DNA of 64,000 nt from Burkholderiales bacterium (GTDB lineage Bacteria > Pseudomonadota > Gammaproteobacteria > Burkholderiales > Burkholderiaceae_C), in the NCBI GenBank assembly GCA_016213325.1, contig JACRAY010000001.1, positions 1 through 64,000 on the forward strand, read 5' to 3'. The position numbers and the translations under genes are program-made. Shown piece after piece: positions 35,324-44,016 of the stretch; the stretch's first letter is position 1; every line of letters begins with the position of its first letter. The notes below the pieces were generated by a model. The model was not told the DNA's origin and searched no databases. It saw only the letters and a program-made list of their open reading frames with translations.

Positions 35324-36769
35324 ATGGATTCGATCGAGACCGCCGCAAGGAACGCAGCACCGGCCTGCGACGCCTGGACCTTGCGCTACGTGGACGAAGC
35401 GTCCGAGCAGCTCACCGTGCGCAACGACGTGGCCGAGCCGGCCCAGCGTCGGCGCGACCGCGGCGCCATGGTGTCGGTGACGCGCGGCGGCGCGCTCGGC
35501 TACGCGGCCACGGCTGACCTGTCCGAAGCCGGCCTGCGCGCTGCGTTTGCCCAGGCGCTGAAGCTCGCCCAGGCCTCTGTCGGCCGCTCGCTCATCGACT
35601 TTCGCGAAGTGGAGCAGCCGCGCCATCGCGGCCAGTGGCGCTCCCCCAACGAGAAGCCGCTTTCAGCCCTGTCGCTCGCCGACCGCTTCGACCTGCTGGC
35701 GCGCGTGTGCGCCAGTGCCAATGTGGACGCCTCCATCGTCGAGCGCACCGCGTCGCTGTGGACCCTGCGCACCGAGCAGCTCATGCTGAGTTCGGCCGGA
35801 GCGCGCATCGAGCAGGCGTGGGACATGACCATTCCCGGCATCTCCGCCGTCGCCAGCGCCAACGGCGACACGCAGATGCGCAGCGCCATGCACGACGGCT
35901 CGCAGCAGGGCGGCCTGGAGGTGCTGGAACGCGCGTCGTTCGAGGACGACGGCGTGCGCATCGCCCACGAGGCGCTGCAGCTCGTGCACGCCCCCAACTG
36001 CCCCAGCGGCGACATGGACCTGCTGCTGATGCCCGACCAGATGCTGCTGCAGATCCACGAAAGCATCGGCCATCCTTTGGAGCTCGACCGCATCCTCGGC
36101 GACGAGCGCAACTTCGCCGGCACGAGCTTCGTCACGCTCGACATGTTCGGCAGCTTCCGCTACGGCAGCGACCTGCTGAACGTGACCTATGCGCCCGACG
36201 TCACGGCGCAGCTCGCCAGCTTTGCCTACGACGACGAAGGCACTCCGGCCAAGCGAGAATGGCTTATCAAGGGCGGCATCCTGCTGCGCCCGCTGGGCGG
36301 CGCGCTGTCGCAGGCGCGCGCCCGGCAGGCCAGGCCCGGCATCGGCGGCGTGGCCACCTCACGCGCCTGCAGCTGGAACCGGCCGCCCATCGACCGCATG
36401 AGCAACCTGAACGTGGAGGCCGGCACGTCGACGCTGGACGACATGGTGGCCAGCATCGACGAGGGCATCCTGATGCGCACCAACCGGTCGTGGAGCATCG
36501 ACGACTCGCGCAACAAGTTCCAGTTCGGCTGCGAGTACGGCCGCATGATCCGCGGCGGCAAGCTGGCCGAAGTGGTGAAGCGGCCCAACTACCGCGGCAT
36601 CTCCGCAAGCTTCTGGCGCTCGCTCGACATGGTGGGCGACGCCGGCACCTTCCGCGTCATGGGTTCGCCGTTCTGCGGCAAGGGCGAACCCAACCAGGTG
36701 ATCCGGGTCGGCCATGCGTCGCCCGCGTGCAAGTTCAGCCGCGTCGCGGTGTTCGGGGGCGCGAAGTGA
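35324..36769 (+). CDS. tldD: TldD/PmbA-family metallopeptidase subunit (TldD)
   Basis: 481 residues. The zinc-binding H-E-S-I-G-H motif (HExxxH, about 246-251) marks the TldD subunit, with the family segment N-L-N-V-E-A-G-T. TldD-TldE degrade unfolded small peptides, e.g. in microcin or RiPP maturation and toxin-antitoxin turnover. It overlaps the next gene by 4 nt, and the pair forms the heterodimer. Start ATG at 35324, after the upstream terminator; a longer upstream frame is a shadow through the SWIB gene. Confidence 0.9.
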   Translation: MDSIETAARNAAPACDAWTLRYVDEASEQLTVRNDVAEPAQRRRDRGAMVSVTRGGALGYAATADLSEAGLRAAFAQALKLAQASVGRSLIDFREVEQPRHRGQWRSPNEKPLSALSLADRFDLLARVCASANVDASIVERTASLWTLRTEQLMLSSAGARIEQAWDMTIPGISAVASANGDTQMRSAMHDGSQQGGLEVLERASFEDDGVRIAHEALQLVHAPNCPSGDMDLLLMPDQMLLQIHESIGHPLELDRILGDERNFAGTSFVTLDMFGSFRYGSDLLNVTYAPDVTAQLASFAYDDEGTPAKREWLIKGGILLRPLGGALSQARARQARPGIGGVATSRACSWNRPPIDRMSNLNVEAGTSTLDDMVASIDEGILMRTNRSWSIDDSRNKFQFGCEYGRMIRGGKLAEVVKRPNYRGISASFWRSLDMVGDAGTFRVMGSPFCGKGEPNQVIRVGHASPACKFSRVAVFGGAK

Positions 36770-38091
36770 AGGAAAGCTACTTCCACGCCATCGCCGACGG
36801 CGTGTGCCGCACCGTGGCGGGCACCGACCGCGTCACGCTCTTCTACTCGGCCGAGGCCACCGACTTCATCCGCTTCAACCAGGCGCGCGTGCGCCAGGCC
36901 ACGCACGTCGAGCAGCACATCGCCACGGTCAGCGTGGTGCTGGGACTGAAGCAGGCCACATCGGAGTTGACACTGACCGGCGACGCCGCTGCCGACATCG
37001 CGACCCTGCGTGCCGAACGCGACCAGCTCGTGCGCGACCTGTCGCTGGTGCCGGACGACAGGCACCTGATGCTGCCCGATGAGGTGGTGTCGACTCGCCA
37101 TGAGGCCGGCGGCACCCTGCCTTCGCCGGAACACGTCATCCAGTCCGTCGCCCGCGCGGCCGCGTCGTCGGACTTCGTCGGCATCTACACCGGCGGGCCG
37201 GTCGTCCGCGGCTACGCCGACAGCCGCGGGCAACGCAACTGGCACCGGGTGGAGAGCTTCCACTTCGAATGGTGCCTGTACCGCCAGGCCGACCAGGCCG
37301 TGAAGACGACCTACGCGGGCACCGCATGGGACGACGCCGTGTTCGCCGCGAAGATGGCGACCGCGCGTGAGCAGGAAAAGCTGCTGGCGCTGCCCAGGCG
37401 CACGCTCCAGCCGGGCGCCTACCGCGTGTACTTCAGCCCGGGGGCGGTGGCCGACATGCTGGGCATGCTGGCCTGGGGCGGCTTCGGCCTGCGCGGCGTG
37501 AAGACCGGCGTGGGCTCGCTGGTCACGATGCACGACGGTTCGGCCGCGATGGCACCGGGCATCACCATCAGCGAAGACGCTACCGGCGGCATTGCCCCGC
37601 GCTTCCAGGAAACCGGTTTCGTCAAGCCCGATGCGGTTGCGCTGGTGCGCTCGGGCCGGGTCGCCGAGGTCCTCGTCTCGCCGCGCAGCGCCCGCGAGTA
37701 CGGCGCCGTGCAGAATGGCGCCAATTCGGCGGAGTATCCCGAGCAGCTGGTCATGGCCCCGGGCGAGCTGGACGAAGCCGACGTGCTGCCCACCCTGGGC
37801 ACCGGCGTCTGGATCAGCGACCTGCACTACCTCAACTACAGCGACAAGCAGGCTTGCCGCCTCACTGGCATGACGCGCTTCGCTTGCTTCTGGGTCGAAG
37901 GCGGCCGGCTGGCGGCGCCCATCGGCGTGATGCGCTTCGACGACTCGTTCCTGCGCATGTTCGGTGAAGGCTTGGTCGGCCTCACGCGCCGGGCCGAGCT
38001 GGTGCCGGACAGCCGCACCTACTACTGGCGGTTCCTCGCCAGCGTGACCGCGCCGGGGGCGGTGGTGGATGACTTCCGATTGACTCTGTAG
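36766..38091 (+). CDS. TldD/PmbA-family subunit (TldE/PmbA-like)
   Basis: 441 residues, homologous to TldD but without HExxxH, as expected for the TldE partner. Recognisable parts are F-N-Q-A-R-V-R-Q near residue 36, a core rich in G-G-F-G-L-R-G-V-K-T-G and the C-terminal I-G-V-M-R-F-D-D-S. GTG start at 36766 overlaps the TldD stop (GTGA). No RiPP precursor gene was noticed nearby. Confidence 0.85.
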   Translation: MKESYFHAIADGVCRTVAGTDRVTLFYSAEATDFIRFNQARVRQATHVEQHIATVSVVLGLKQATSELTLTGDAAADIATLRAERDQLVRDLSLVPDDRHLMLPDEVVSTRHEAGGTLPSPEHVIQSVARAAASSDFVGIYTGGPVVRGYADSRGQRNWHRVESFHFEWCLYRQADQAVKTTYAGTAWDDAVFAAKMATAREQEKLLALPRRTLQPGAYRVYFSPGAVADMLGMLAWGGFGLRGVKTGVGSLVTMHDGSAAMAPGITISEDATGGIAPRFQETGFVKPDAVALVRSGRVAEVLVSPRSAREYGAVQNGANSAEYPEQLVMAPGELDEADVLPTLGTGVWISDLHYLNYSDKQACRLTGMTRFACFWVEGGRLAAPIGVMRFDDSFLRMFGEGLVGLTRRAELVPDSRTYYWRFLASVTAPGAVVDDFRLTL

Positions 38092-38106
38092 CTTCGGCTT
38101 GGGCTT

Positions 38107-38198
38107 TGAACGAAGAAGACGCAGAAGGAATTCAAAAGACGCAAAAGGACTTCCTGAAATCTTCTGCGTCTGTTGTCTTTCTTCTGCGTCTTCGTTCA
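38107..38198. repeat. Long imperfect inverted repeat of GACGCAGAAG units
   Basis: The left arm (38107-38149) contains two AAGACGCA(G/A)AAGG units; the right arm (38160-38198) contains two CTTCTGCGTCT units. Outer ends TGAACGAAG and CTTCGTTCA pair exactly, and the arms align along their length with one 3-nt gap. The element fills most of the gap between convergent tldE-like and TPP-enzyme genes and could act as a bidirectional terminator or a mobile REP-like element. Confidence 0.7.
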
Positions 38199-38232
38199 GG
38201 ACCCCAGGGAAATGCCCGGGTGCTTGGACCGG

Positions 38233-39924
38233 CTACTTCTTCAGTGCGTTCTGCCGAATCGCACCCAACGTCCCGCGCGTGGTGATCACCTCGGGGTCCA
38301 GCATCACCTCGATCAGCGTCCCGTTCTTGCGCTCCAGCGCCGCCAGCAACTCCGGTTCGAACTCGGCCGTCTTCGTGATGCGCACCCCGGCGTAGCCGTA
38401 CGCCTTCGCCAGCCCCACGAAGTCGGGGTTGGCCAGCGCGGTGCCATGCACGTGCGCCGGGTAGTCGCGCTCCTGGTGCATGCGGATCGTGCCGAACATG
38501 CCGTTGTTCAGCAGCACGATGATGGACTTTGCGCCGTACTGCGACGCGGTCGCCAGCTCCTGGCCGTTCATCAGGAAGTCGCCGTCGCCCGCGATGGTGA
38601 AGGCGGTGCGGCCCGAAACGATATTGGCGGCAATACCGGCGGGCACGCCATAACCCATGGCGCCCACCGTGGGGGCCAGCTGCGTCTTGAGGCCCTTGGC
38701 CAGCCCATGGTGGCGGAAGAATCGATGCACCCACGACGCGAAGTTGCCCGCCCCGTTGGTCAGCACGGCATCTTCGGGCAGGTGCTTCTGCAGCGAAGCG
38801 ACGATGGCCGGCATGTCGATGTCGCCCGGCAATGGTTGCGGCACGAGGTTGGCCTCGTAGTCGGCATGCACGGCCTCGGTCCACGCGGACCACGGCACCT
38901 CGGGCGGCGCGGCGAGCACCTCCAGCGAACGCGCTGCCGCGTTCATCGTCGCGTTGATCGCGAGGTCGGCCGCATAGACGCGATTGAGCTCTTCGGCGCT
39001 GGCATGGATGTGCACCAGCTTCTGCTTCGGCCTGGGCGGCGTGAGCAACGTGTAGCCGCTCGTCGTCATCTCCCCCAGCCGCGGCCCGATCGCGAGGATG
39101 AGGTCCGCCTCCTTCACGCGCGCCGCCAGCTTCGGGTTGATGCCGATGCCGACGTCTCCCGCATACAGCGGGTGATGGTTGTCGAAGGTGTCCTGGAAGC
39201 GGAAGGCATTGCCCACCGGCAGCTTCCAGTTCTCGGCAAAGCGCTGCAAAGCCTGCGCAGCTTGCGGCGTCCAGCCGCCGCCGCCCGCGATCACCATCGG
39301 CTGCTTTGCCCTCAGCAGCATCTCGCGCAAGGAGCGCAGCGCGCCGGGGTCGCTCCATGCTTCCACCGGCTCCACCCGCGGCAGTGGGCGCACAGCCGTC
39401 GGCTTCACCAGCATGTCCTCGGGCAGCACCAGCACGACGGGGCCCGGCCGCCCGTTCATCGCCGTGGCAAAGGCGCGTGCCACGTATTCGGGGATGCGGT
39501 CGGGCTCGTCGATGCGCTCCACCCGCTTGGCCATGCCCTTGGTGCTGGGGCCGAAGAAGCTGGTGAACTCGACTTCCTGGAAGGCCTCGCGGTCGCGCTG
39601 GTCCGAGGCCACGTCACCCACGAACAGCACCATCGGCGTGGAGTCCTGGAACGCCGTATGCACGCCGATAGCCGCGTTGGTGGCCCCGGGGCCGCGCGTC
39701 ACGAAGCACACGCCGGGGCGGTTGCCCATCTTGCCGTGCGCCTCGGCCATGAAGGCGGCGCCACCCTCCTGCCGGTTGACGATGAAGGTGATGGACTCGC
39801 GATACTCGTGGAAGCCGTCGAGCACGGCGAGGTAACTCTCGCCCGGCACGCCGAAGACGTGTGTGACGCCCTGCGCCACGAGGCACTCGACAATCAGGTG
39901 GCCGGCTATCTGCGTGGACGTCAT
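38233..39924 (-). CDS. Thiamine-diphosphate-dependent enzyme, acetolactate-synthase-like
   Basis: 563 residues with the three-domain TPP fold: the N-terminal Pyr domain with catalytic Glu in N-R-Q-E-G-G, a middle domain, and the C-terminal TPP motif G-D-G-D-F-L-M-N-G to L-L-N-N. It resembles large-subunit acetolactate synthases but no small subunit gene adjoins, so a decarboxylase or carboligase on another substrate is likely. Divergent from the TetR gene with a 37-bp gap that contains a TetR-type operator, so it belongs to that regulon. Confidence 0.85.
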   Translation of the reverse strand: MTSTQIAGHLIVECLVAQGVTHVFGVPGESYLAVLDGFHEYRESITFIVNRQEGGAAFMAEAHGKMGNRPGVCFVTRGPGATNAAIGVHTAFQDSTPMVLFVGDVASDQRDREAFQEVEFTSFFGPSTKGMAKRVERIDEPDRIPEYVARAFATAMNGRPGPVVLVLPEDMLVKPTAVRPLPRVEPVEAWSDPGALRSLREMLLRAKQPMVIAGGGGWTPQAAQALQRFAENWKLPVGNAFRFQDTFDNHHPLYAGDVGIGINPKLAARVKEADLILAIGPRLGEMTTSGYTLLTPPRPKQKLVHIHASAEELNRVYAADLAINATMNAAARSLEVLAAPPEVPWSAWTEAVHADYEANLVPQPLPGDIDMPAIVASLQKHLPEDAVLTNGAGNFASWVHRFFRHHGLAKGLKTQLAPTVGAMGYGVPAGIAANIVSGRTAFTIAGDGDFLMNGQELATASQYGAKSIIVLLNNGMFGTIRMHQERDYPAHVHGTALANPDFVGLAKAYGYAGVRITKTAEFEPELLAALERKNGTLIEVMLDPEVITTRGTLGAIRQNALKK

Positions 39925-39933
39925 GGCTTGACT

Positions 39934-39955
39934 TTATTAACCGTACAGTGAATTA
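39934..39955. promoter_or_regulatory. TetR operator 1 (between TPP enzyme and tetR)
   Basis: TTATTAAC, 6-bp spacer, GTGAATTA. Six of eight positions of the left arm match the perfect dyad at 40652-40673. It fills the divergent promoter gap, 6 bp from the tetR start and 10 bp from the TPP-enzyme start. Confidence 0.7.
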
Positions 39956-39961
39956 TTCGGC

Positions 39962-40612
39962 ATGGCCAGAGATCCCAGCCCCGCCCCCGAAGAGCGCCTG
40001 CGCGACGCAGACCGCTCGCAGGGCATCATCTTAGCGGCGGCGCGCGACGAGTTCGCCGAGTTCGGCCTGGGCGGCGCCCGCATGGACCGCATCGCCGAGC
40101 GGGCCGGCCTGAACAAGCGGCTGATCTACTACTACTTCGAGGACAAGGAACGGCTGTTCCAGGCCGTGCTGGAGCAGGTGTACCGCGACATCCGCGAGCA
40201 GGAGCGGGGGCTGCACCTGCTGGACCTGAGCCCGCCCGACGCCGTGCGGCGGCTGATCGAGTTCACCTGGAACTACTACATCGAGCACCCCGAGTTCATC
40301 ACCCTGCTCAACAGCGCCAACCTGCACAAGGCGCGCCACCTCGAAGGCTCGCAGCGGGCGCGCGCGCTGAACACGCCGCTGATCGAGACACTGGCCGAAG
40401 TGCTCGAGCGCGGTCGGCGCGAGGGCACGTTCCGCGGCGGCGTCGACCCCGTGCAGCTCTACGTATCGATCGCCGGGCTGTCCTACTTCTACCTCTCCAA
40501 CAGCCACACGCTGTCGGCCATCTTCGGCCGCGACCTGATGACCGCCAAGGCGCGCAGCGAGCGGCTGTCGCACATGGGCGACGTGATCCTGGGCTACCTG
40601 CTGCGCAACTGA
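39962..40612 (+). CDS. TetR-family transcriptional regulator
   Basis: 216 residues. The N-terminal HTH has I-L-A-A-A-R-D-E-F-A-E-F-G and G-L-N-K-R-L-I-Y-Y-Y-F-E-D-K-E-R-L-F; the rest is the all-helical ligand and dimer domain. The DNA around its own promoter and that of the next transporter gene share the same dyad, indicating that it represses itself, the divergent TPP gene, and the downstream cluster until a pathway metabolite binds. Confidence 0.93.
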   Translation: MARDPSPAPEERLRDADRSQGIILAAARDEFAEFGLGGARMDRIAERAGLNKRLIYYYFEDKERLFQAVLEQVYRDIREQERGLHLLDLSPPDAVRRLIEFTWNYYIEHPEFITLLNSANLHKARHLEGSQRARALNTPLIETLAEVLERGRREGTFRGGVDPVQLYVSIAGLSYFYLSNSHTLSAIFGRDLMTAKARSERLSHMGDVILGYLLRN

Positions 40613-40651
40613 CCCTGCAAGGGGGACTTGCATGCCGCCGGACTTTTCCCC

Positions 40652-40673
40652 ATAATTCACCAATCAGTGAATT
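40652..40673. promoter_or_regulatory. TetR operator 2 (upstream of the Bug receptor operon)
   Basis: Perfect 8-bp arms TAATTCAC and GTGAATTA with a 6-bp spacer, 15-36 bp upstream of the receptor ATG at 40688. Same architecture as operator 1. Confidence 0.78.
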
Positions 40674-40687
40674 AACTGGAGACCACC

Positions 40688-41662
40688 ATGCCCTTCACCC
40701 GCCGCGCGGCCGCCCTCTTCGCCGCCATCGCCCTCACCCCCTTCGCCGCACTGGCCCAGGCCGGCTACCCGAACAAGCCCATCAAGGTGATCGTTCCGTT
40801 CGCCGCCGGCAGCACCACGGACATCATCGCCCGCGCCATCGCCGACAAGATGGGCCAGAGCATGGGCCAGCAGCTCGTGATCGAGAACAAGGGTGGCGCC
40901 AGCGGCACCATCGGCCAGGCCGCCGTGGCGCAGGCCGCGCCCGACGGCTACACGATCATGGTGCACTCGTCGTCGCACACGGTCAGCCCGCACACCTTTG
41001 CCAAGCTGCCGTTCGACACGCTGGCCGACTTCGTGCCCATCACGCCGATCTCGTCCACGCCCAACGTGCTGGTGATCTCGCCGGCCAAGAACATCAAGTC
41101 GCTGGGCGAGCTGCTGGCCTACGCCAAGGCCAACCCGGGCAAGCTCAACTTCGCCTCGGCGGGACAGGGCAGCGCCACGCACCTGAACGCCGAGAAGTTC
41201 AAGCTGGCTGCAAAGATAGAAGCCACCAATATCCCTTTCAAGGGCTCGGCCGAAGCCGTGACCGAAGTGATGGCCGGCCGCGTCGACTACTACTTCTCGC
41301 CGATCGCGCCGGTCATCGGCCAGATCCGCAACAACCAGCTGGTGCCGCTGGCGGTAGGTTCGCCCAAGCGCGCCACTGCGCTGCCCAACGTGCCGACCAC
41401 CGCGGAAGCCGGCGTACCCGGTTCGGAGTTCAACTTCTGGATCGGCATGTTCGCGCCCGCGAGGACGCCGGCTGCCATCGTCGAGCGCCTGCAGGACGAA
41501 GTGGTGAAGGCACTGGCCACGCCGGAAGTCAAGGAACGCTTCATCGCGCTGGGCGCGGATGCGTGGACGCTCGAGCCGAAGCAGTTCGACGCGTACATCC
41601 GCGAAGAGGTCAAGTCGAACGCCGCGCTCGTGAAGGCGGCGGGTCTCCAGGTCCAACAGTAA
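40688..41662 (+). CDS. Tripartite tricarboxylate transporter (Bug/TctC) receptor 1
   Basis: 324 residues. A signal peptide ends at A-L-A-Q, followed by the Bug signature Y-P-N-K-P-I-K-V-I-V-P-F-A-A-G-S-T-T-D and E-N-K-G-G-A-S-G-T-I-G. Periplasmic solute receptor for a tripartite transporter. The TctA/TctB membrane subunits are not in the cluster; in Burkholderiales many Bug receptors are orphans. First gene after operator 2, so it should respond to the same inducer. Confidence 0.9.
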   Translation: MPFTRRAAALFAAIALTPFAALAQAGYPNKPIKVIVPFAAGSTTDIIARAIADKMGQSMGQQLVIENKGGASGTIGQAAVAQAAPDGYTIMVHSSSHTVSPHTFAKLPFDTLADFVPITPISSTPNVLVISPAKNIKSLGELLAYAKANPGKLNFASAGQGSATHLNAEKFKLAAKIEATNIPFKGSAEAVTEVMAGRVDYYFSPIAPVIGQIRNNQLVPLAVGSPKRATALPNVPTTAEAGVPGSEFNFWIGMFAPARTPAAIVERLQDEVVKALATPEVKERFIALGADAWTLEPKQFDAYIREEVKSNAALVKAAGLQVQQ

Positions 41663-41672
41663 AGGCGAGCAC

Positions 41673-42836
41673 ATGCCCACCCATCGACTCGGAATCATCA
41701 TGCACGGCGTCACCGGACGCATGGGCATGAACCAGCACCTCGTCCGCTCCATCGTCGCGATCCGCAACGAGGGCGGCGTCACCCTCGCCAATGGCGACAA
41801 AGTCATGCCCGACCCGATCCTGGTCGGTCGCAACGCCGAGAAGATCGAGGCGCTGGCCAAAGCCCACAAGATCGAACGCTGGGGCACCGACCTGGACAAG
41901 GCGCTCGCCAACAAGGACGACACCGTCTTCTTCGACGCCGGTACCACGCAGCTGCGCCCCACCCTGCTGGCCAAGGCCATTCGCGCGGGCAAGCACGTGT
42001 ACTGCGAAAAGCCGATCGCGACCAACCTGAACGAAGCGGTCGAGATCGCGCGCCTGGCCAAGGGCTCGGGCCTGAAGCACGGCGCCGTGCAGGACAAGCT
42101 GTTCCTGCCCGGGCTGCGCAAGCTCGACATGCTGCGCCGCGCCGGCTTCTTCGGCCGCATCCTGTCGCTGCGCCTCGAGTTCGGCTACTGGGTGTTCGAA
42201 GGCGACCTGCAGCCCACCCAGCGCCCGAGCTGGAACTACCGCCAGGAAGACGGCGGCGGGATGATCCTGGACATGATGTGCCACTGGCGCTACGTGCTGG
42301 ACAACCTGTTCGGCGAGGTCAAGTCCATCACTTGCCTGGGCGCCACGCACATCCCGCAGCGCTGGGACGAGAACGGCAAGCCCTACAAGGCCACCGCCGA
42401 CGACGCCGCCTATGCGACGGCCGAACTGGTCGGCTTCGACGGCGAGCCGATCATCGCGCAGCTGAACATGTCGTGGGCCACGCGCGTGCGCCGCGACGAC
42501 CTCGTGACCTTCCACGTCGACGGCACCAACGGTTCTGCCGTGGCGACGCTGACGGAGTGCCGCGCGCAAAGCCGCGTGACCACGCCGCGCCCGGTGTGGA
42601 ACCCCGAGACCAAGCAGCCGATGAACTTCTTCGACCAGTGGCAGGAAGTGCCGGACACGCAGTTCTACGACAACGGCTTCAAGATCCAGTGGGAGCACTT
42701 CATCCGCCACGTGGTGGAAGATGCGCCGTACACGTGGACGCTGCCCGACGGCGCCAAGGGCGTGCAGCTGGTCGAGGCCGCGTTGCAGTCGTGGAAGGAA
42801 CGCCGTTGGGTCGACGTGCCCAGGCTGGAGATCTGA
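41673..42836 (+). CDS. Gfo/Idh/MocA-family oxidoreductase
   Basis: 387 residues. The N-terminal Rossmann segment I-I-M-H-G-V-T-G-R-M-G-M is unusual for the family, which normally has G-x-G-x2-G. The E-K-P-I-A-T-N motif with the essential Lys lies at about residue 112. The C-terminal half is an open beta-sheet binding domain. NAD(P)-dependent oxidation or reduction of a polyol or sugar acid is expected. It ends two bases before the DUF993 gene. Confidence 0.85.
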   Translation: MPTHRLGIIMHGVTGRMGMNQHLVRSIVAIRNEGGVTLANGDKVMPDPILVGRNAEKIEALAKAHKIERWGTDLDKALANKDDTVFFDAGTTQLRPTLLAKAIRAGKHVYCEKPIATNLNEAVEIARLAKGSGLKHGAVQDKLFLPGLRKLDMLRRAGFFGRILSLRLEFGYWVFEGDLQPTQRPSWNYRQEDGGGMILDMMCHWRYVLDNLFGEVKSITCLGATHIPQRWDENGKPYKATADDAAYATAELVGFDGEPIIAQLNMSWATRVRRDDLVTFHVDGTNGSAVATLTECRAQSRVTTPRPVWNPETKQPMNFFDQWQEVPDTQFYDNGFKIQWEHFIRHVVEDAPYTWTLPDGAKGVQLVEAALQSWKERRWVDVPRLEI

Positions 42837-42837
42837 G

Positions 42838-43992
42838 ATGGCCTTGTCGCTGAAGCTGCCGGCGCGTGGCGGCGCGATCGAGTCATACTCACTCCGGGGC
42901 ACCGTACCGGTGAAACCGGCGACCGGCGTGAAGTTCAACCGCATCGCCTACTCCGCCGCACACGTAGTCGCCGATCCGCGCGCCGCCATCGACCCTTGGC
43001 TCGAAGCTGCCGTCGACTGGGACGCCACCATCGCCTACCGCCAGCGCCTGTGGTCGCTGGGCCTCGGCGTTGCCGAAGCGATGGACACGGCGCAGCGCGG
43101 CATGGGCCTCGACTGGCCCACTTCGCTGGAGCTGATCACCCGTTCGCTCGATGCGGCACGCGACTATCCGGGCGCGATCATCGCCTCGGGCTGCGGCACC
43201 GACCACCTGGCGCCGCAGGACGCGAAGGGCATCGACGACGTGATCCGCGCCTACGAAGAACAGATGGCCGCCATCGAGAAGCTGGGCGGCAAGCTGATTG
43301 TGATGGCCAGCCGCGCGCTGGCCCGCGTGGCGAAGTCGCCTGCCGACTACGAGAAGGTCTACGGCCGCATCCTGTCGCAGGCGAAGCAGCCGGTCGTGCT
43401 GCATTGGCTGGGTGACATGTTCGACCCCGCCTTGTCCGGATATTGGGGCAGCAGCGACGTCGACGCCGCCATGGACACGGCGCTCGGCATCATCGCCGCC
43501 CATGCAGACAAGGTCGACGGCATCAAGATCTCGCTGCTGGACAAGGACAAGGAGATCGCGATGCGCTCTAGCCTGCCCGCGGGCGTGCGCATGTACACGG
43601 GCGACGACTTCAACTATGCCGGGCTGATCGAAAGCGGCAGCCATGCGCTGCTGGGCATCTTCGACGCGATTGCACCGGCTGCGAGCGCCGCGCTCGGCGA
43701 ACTGGCGCAAGGCAACACCGACCGCTTCCACGCGATCCTGGGCCCCACCGTGCCGCTGTCGCGCCATATCTTTGCGGCGCCCACGCGCTTCTACAAGACC
43801 GGCGTGGTGTTCATGGCCTGGCTCAATGGCCACCAGTCGCACTTCACCATGGTCGGCGGCCAGCAGAGCACGCGCAGCCTGCCGCACTTTGCCGAGCTGT
43901 TCCGGCTGGCCGACGCGGCCAACCTGCTGGAGCAGCCCGAGCTGGCGGTGCGGCGGATGAACACGCTGCTGGCCCTGCACGGCATCGAGTAA
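42838..43992 (+). CDS. DUF993 (dihydrodipicolinate-synthase-like TIM-barrel) protein
   Basis: 384 residues matching the DUF993 family in length and in the segments N-R-I-A-Y-S-A-A-H-V-V-A-D-P and W-L-G-D-M-F-D-P-A-L-x-G-Y-W-G. The barrel contains a Lys in V-D-G-I-K-I-S-L-L-D, positioned like a Schiff-base Lys of DapA/NanA aldolases; the assignment of that Lys is inference. Sits between the Gfo/Idh gene and the second Bug receptor. I know of no assigned reaction for this family. Confidence 0.8.
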   Translation: MALSLKLPARGGAIESYSLRGTVPVKPATGVKFNRIAYSAAHVVADPRAAIDPWLEAAVDWDATIAYRQRLWSLGLGVAEAMDTAQRGMGLDWPTSLELITRSLDAARDYPGAIIASGCGTDHLAPQDAKGIDDVIRAYEEQMAAIEKLGGKLIVMASRALARVAKSPADYEKVYGRILSQAKQPVVLHWLGDMFDPALSGYWGSSDVDAAMDTALGIIAAHADKVDGIKISLLDKDKEIAMRSSLPAGVRMYTGDDFNYAGLIESGSHALLGIFDAIAPAASAALGELAQGNTDRFHAILGPTVPLSRHIFAAPTRFYKTGVVFMAWLNGHQSHFTMVGGQQSTRSLPHFAELFRLADAANLLEQPELAVRRMNTLLALHGIE

Positions 43993-44016
43993 GAAACCAC
44001 ACGAGGAGAAGAACAA

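Noticed and set aside
35324-38091. TldD/TldE pair as part of a RiPP cluster
   Set aside because: No precursor peptide, modifying enzyme or exporter gene lies next to it; tldD/tldE also occur as housekeeping genes.
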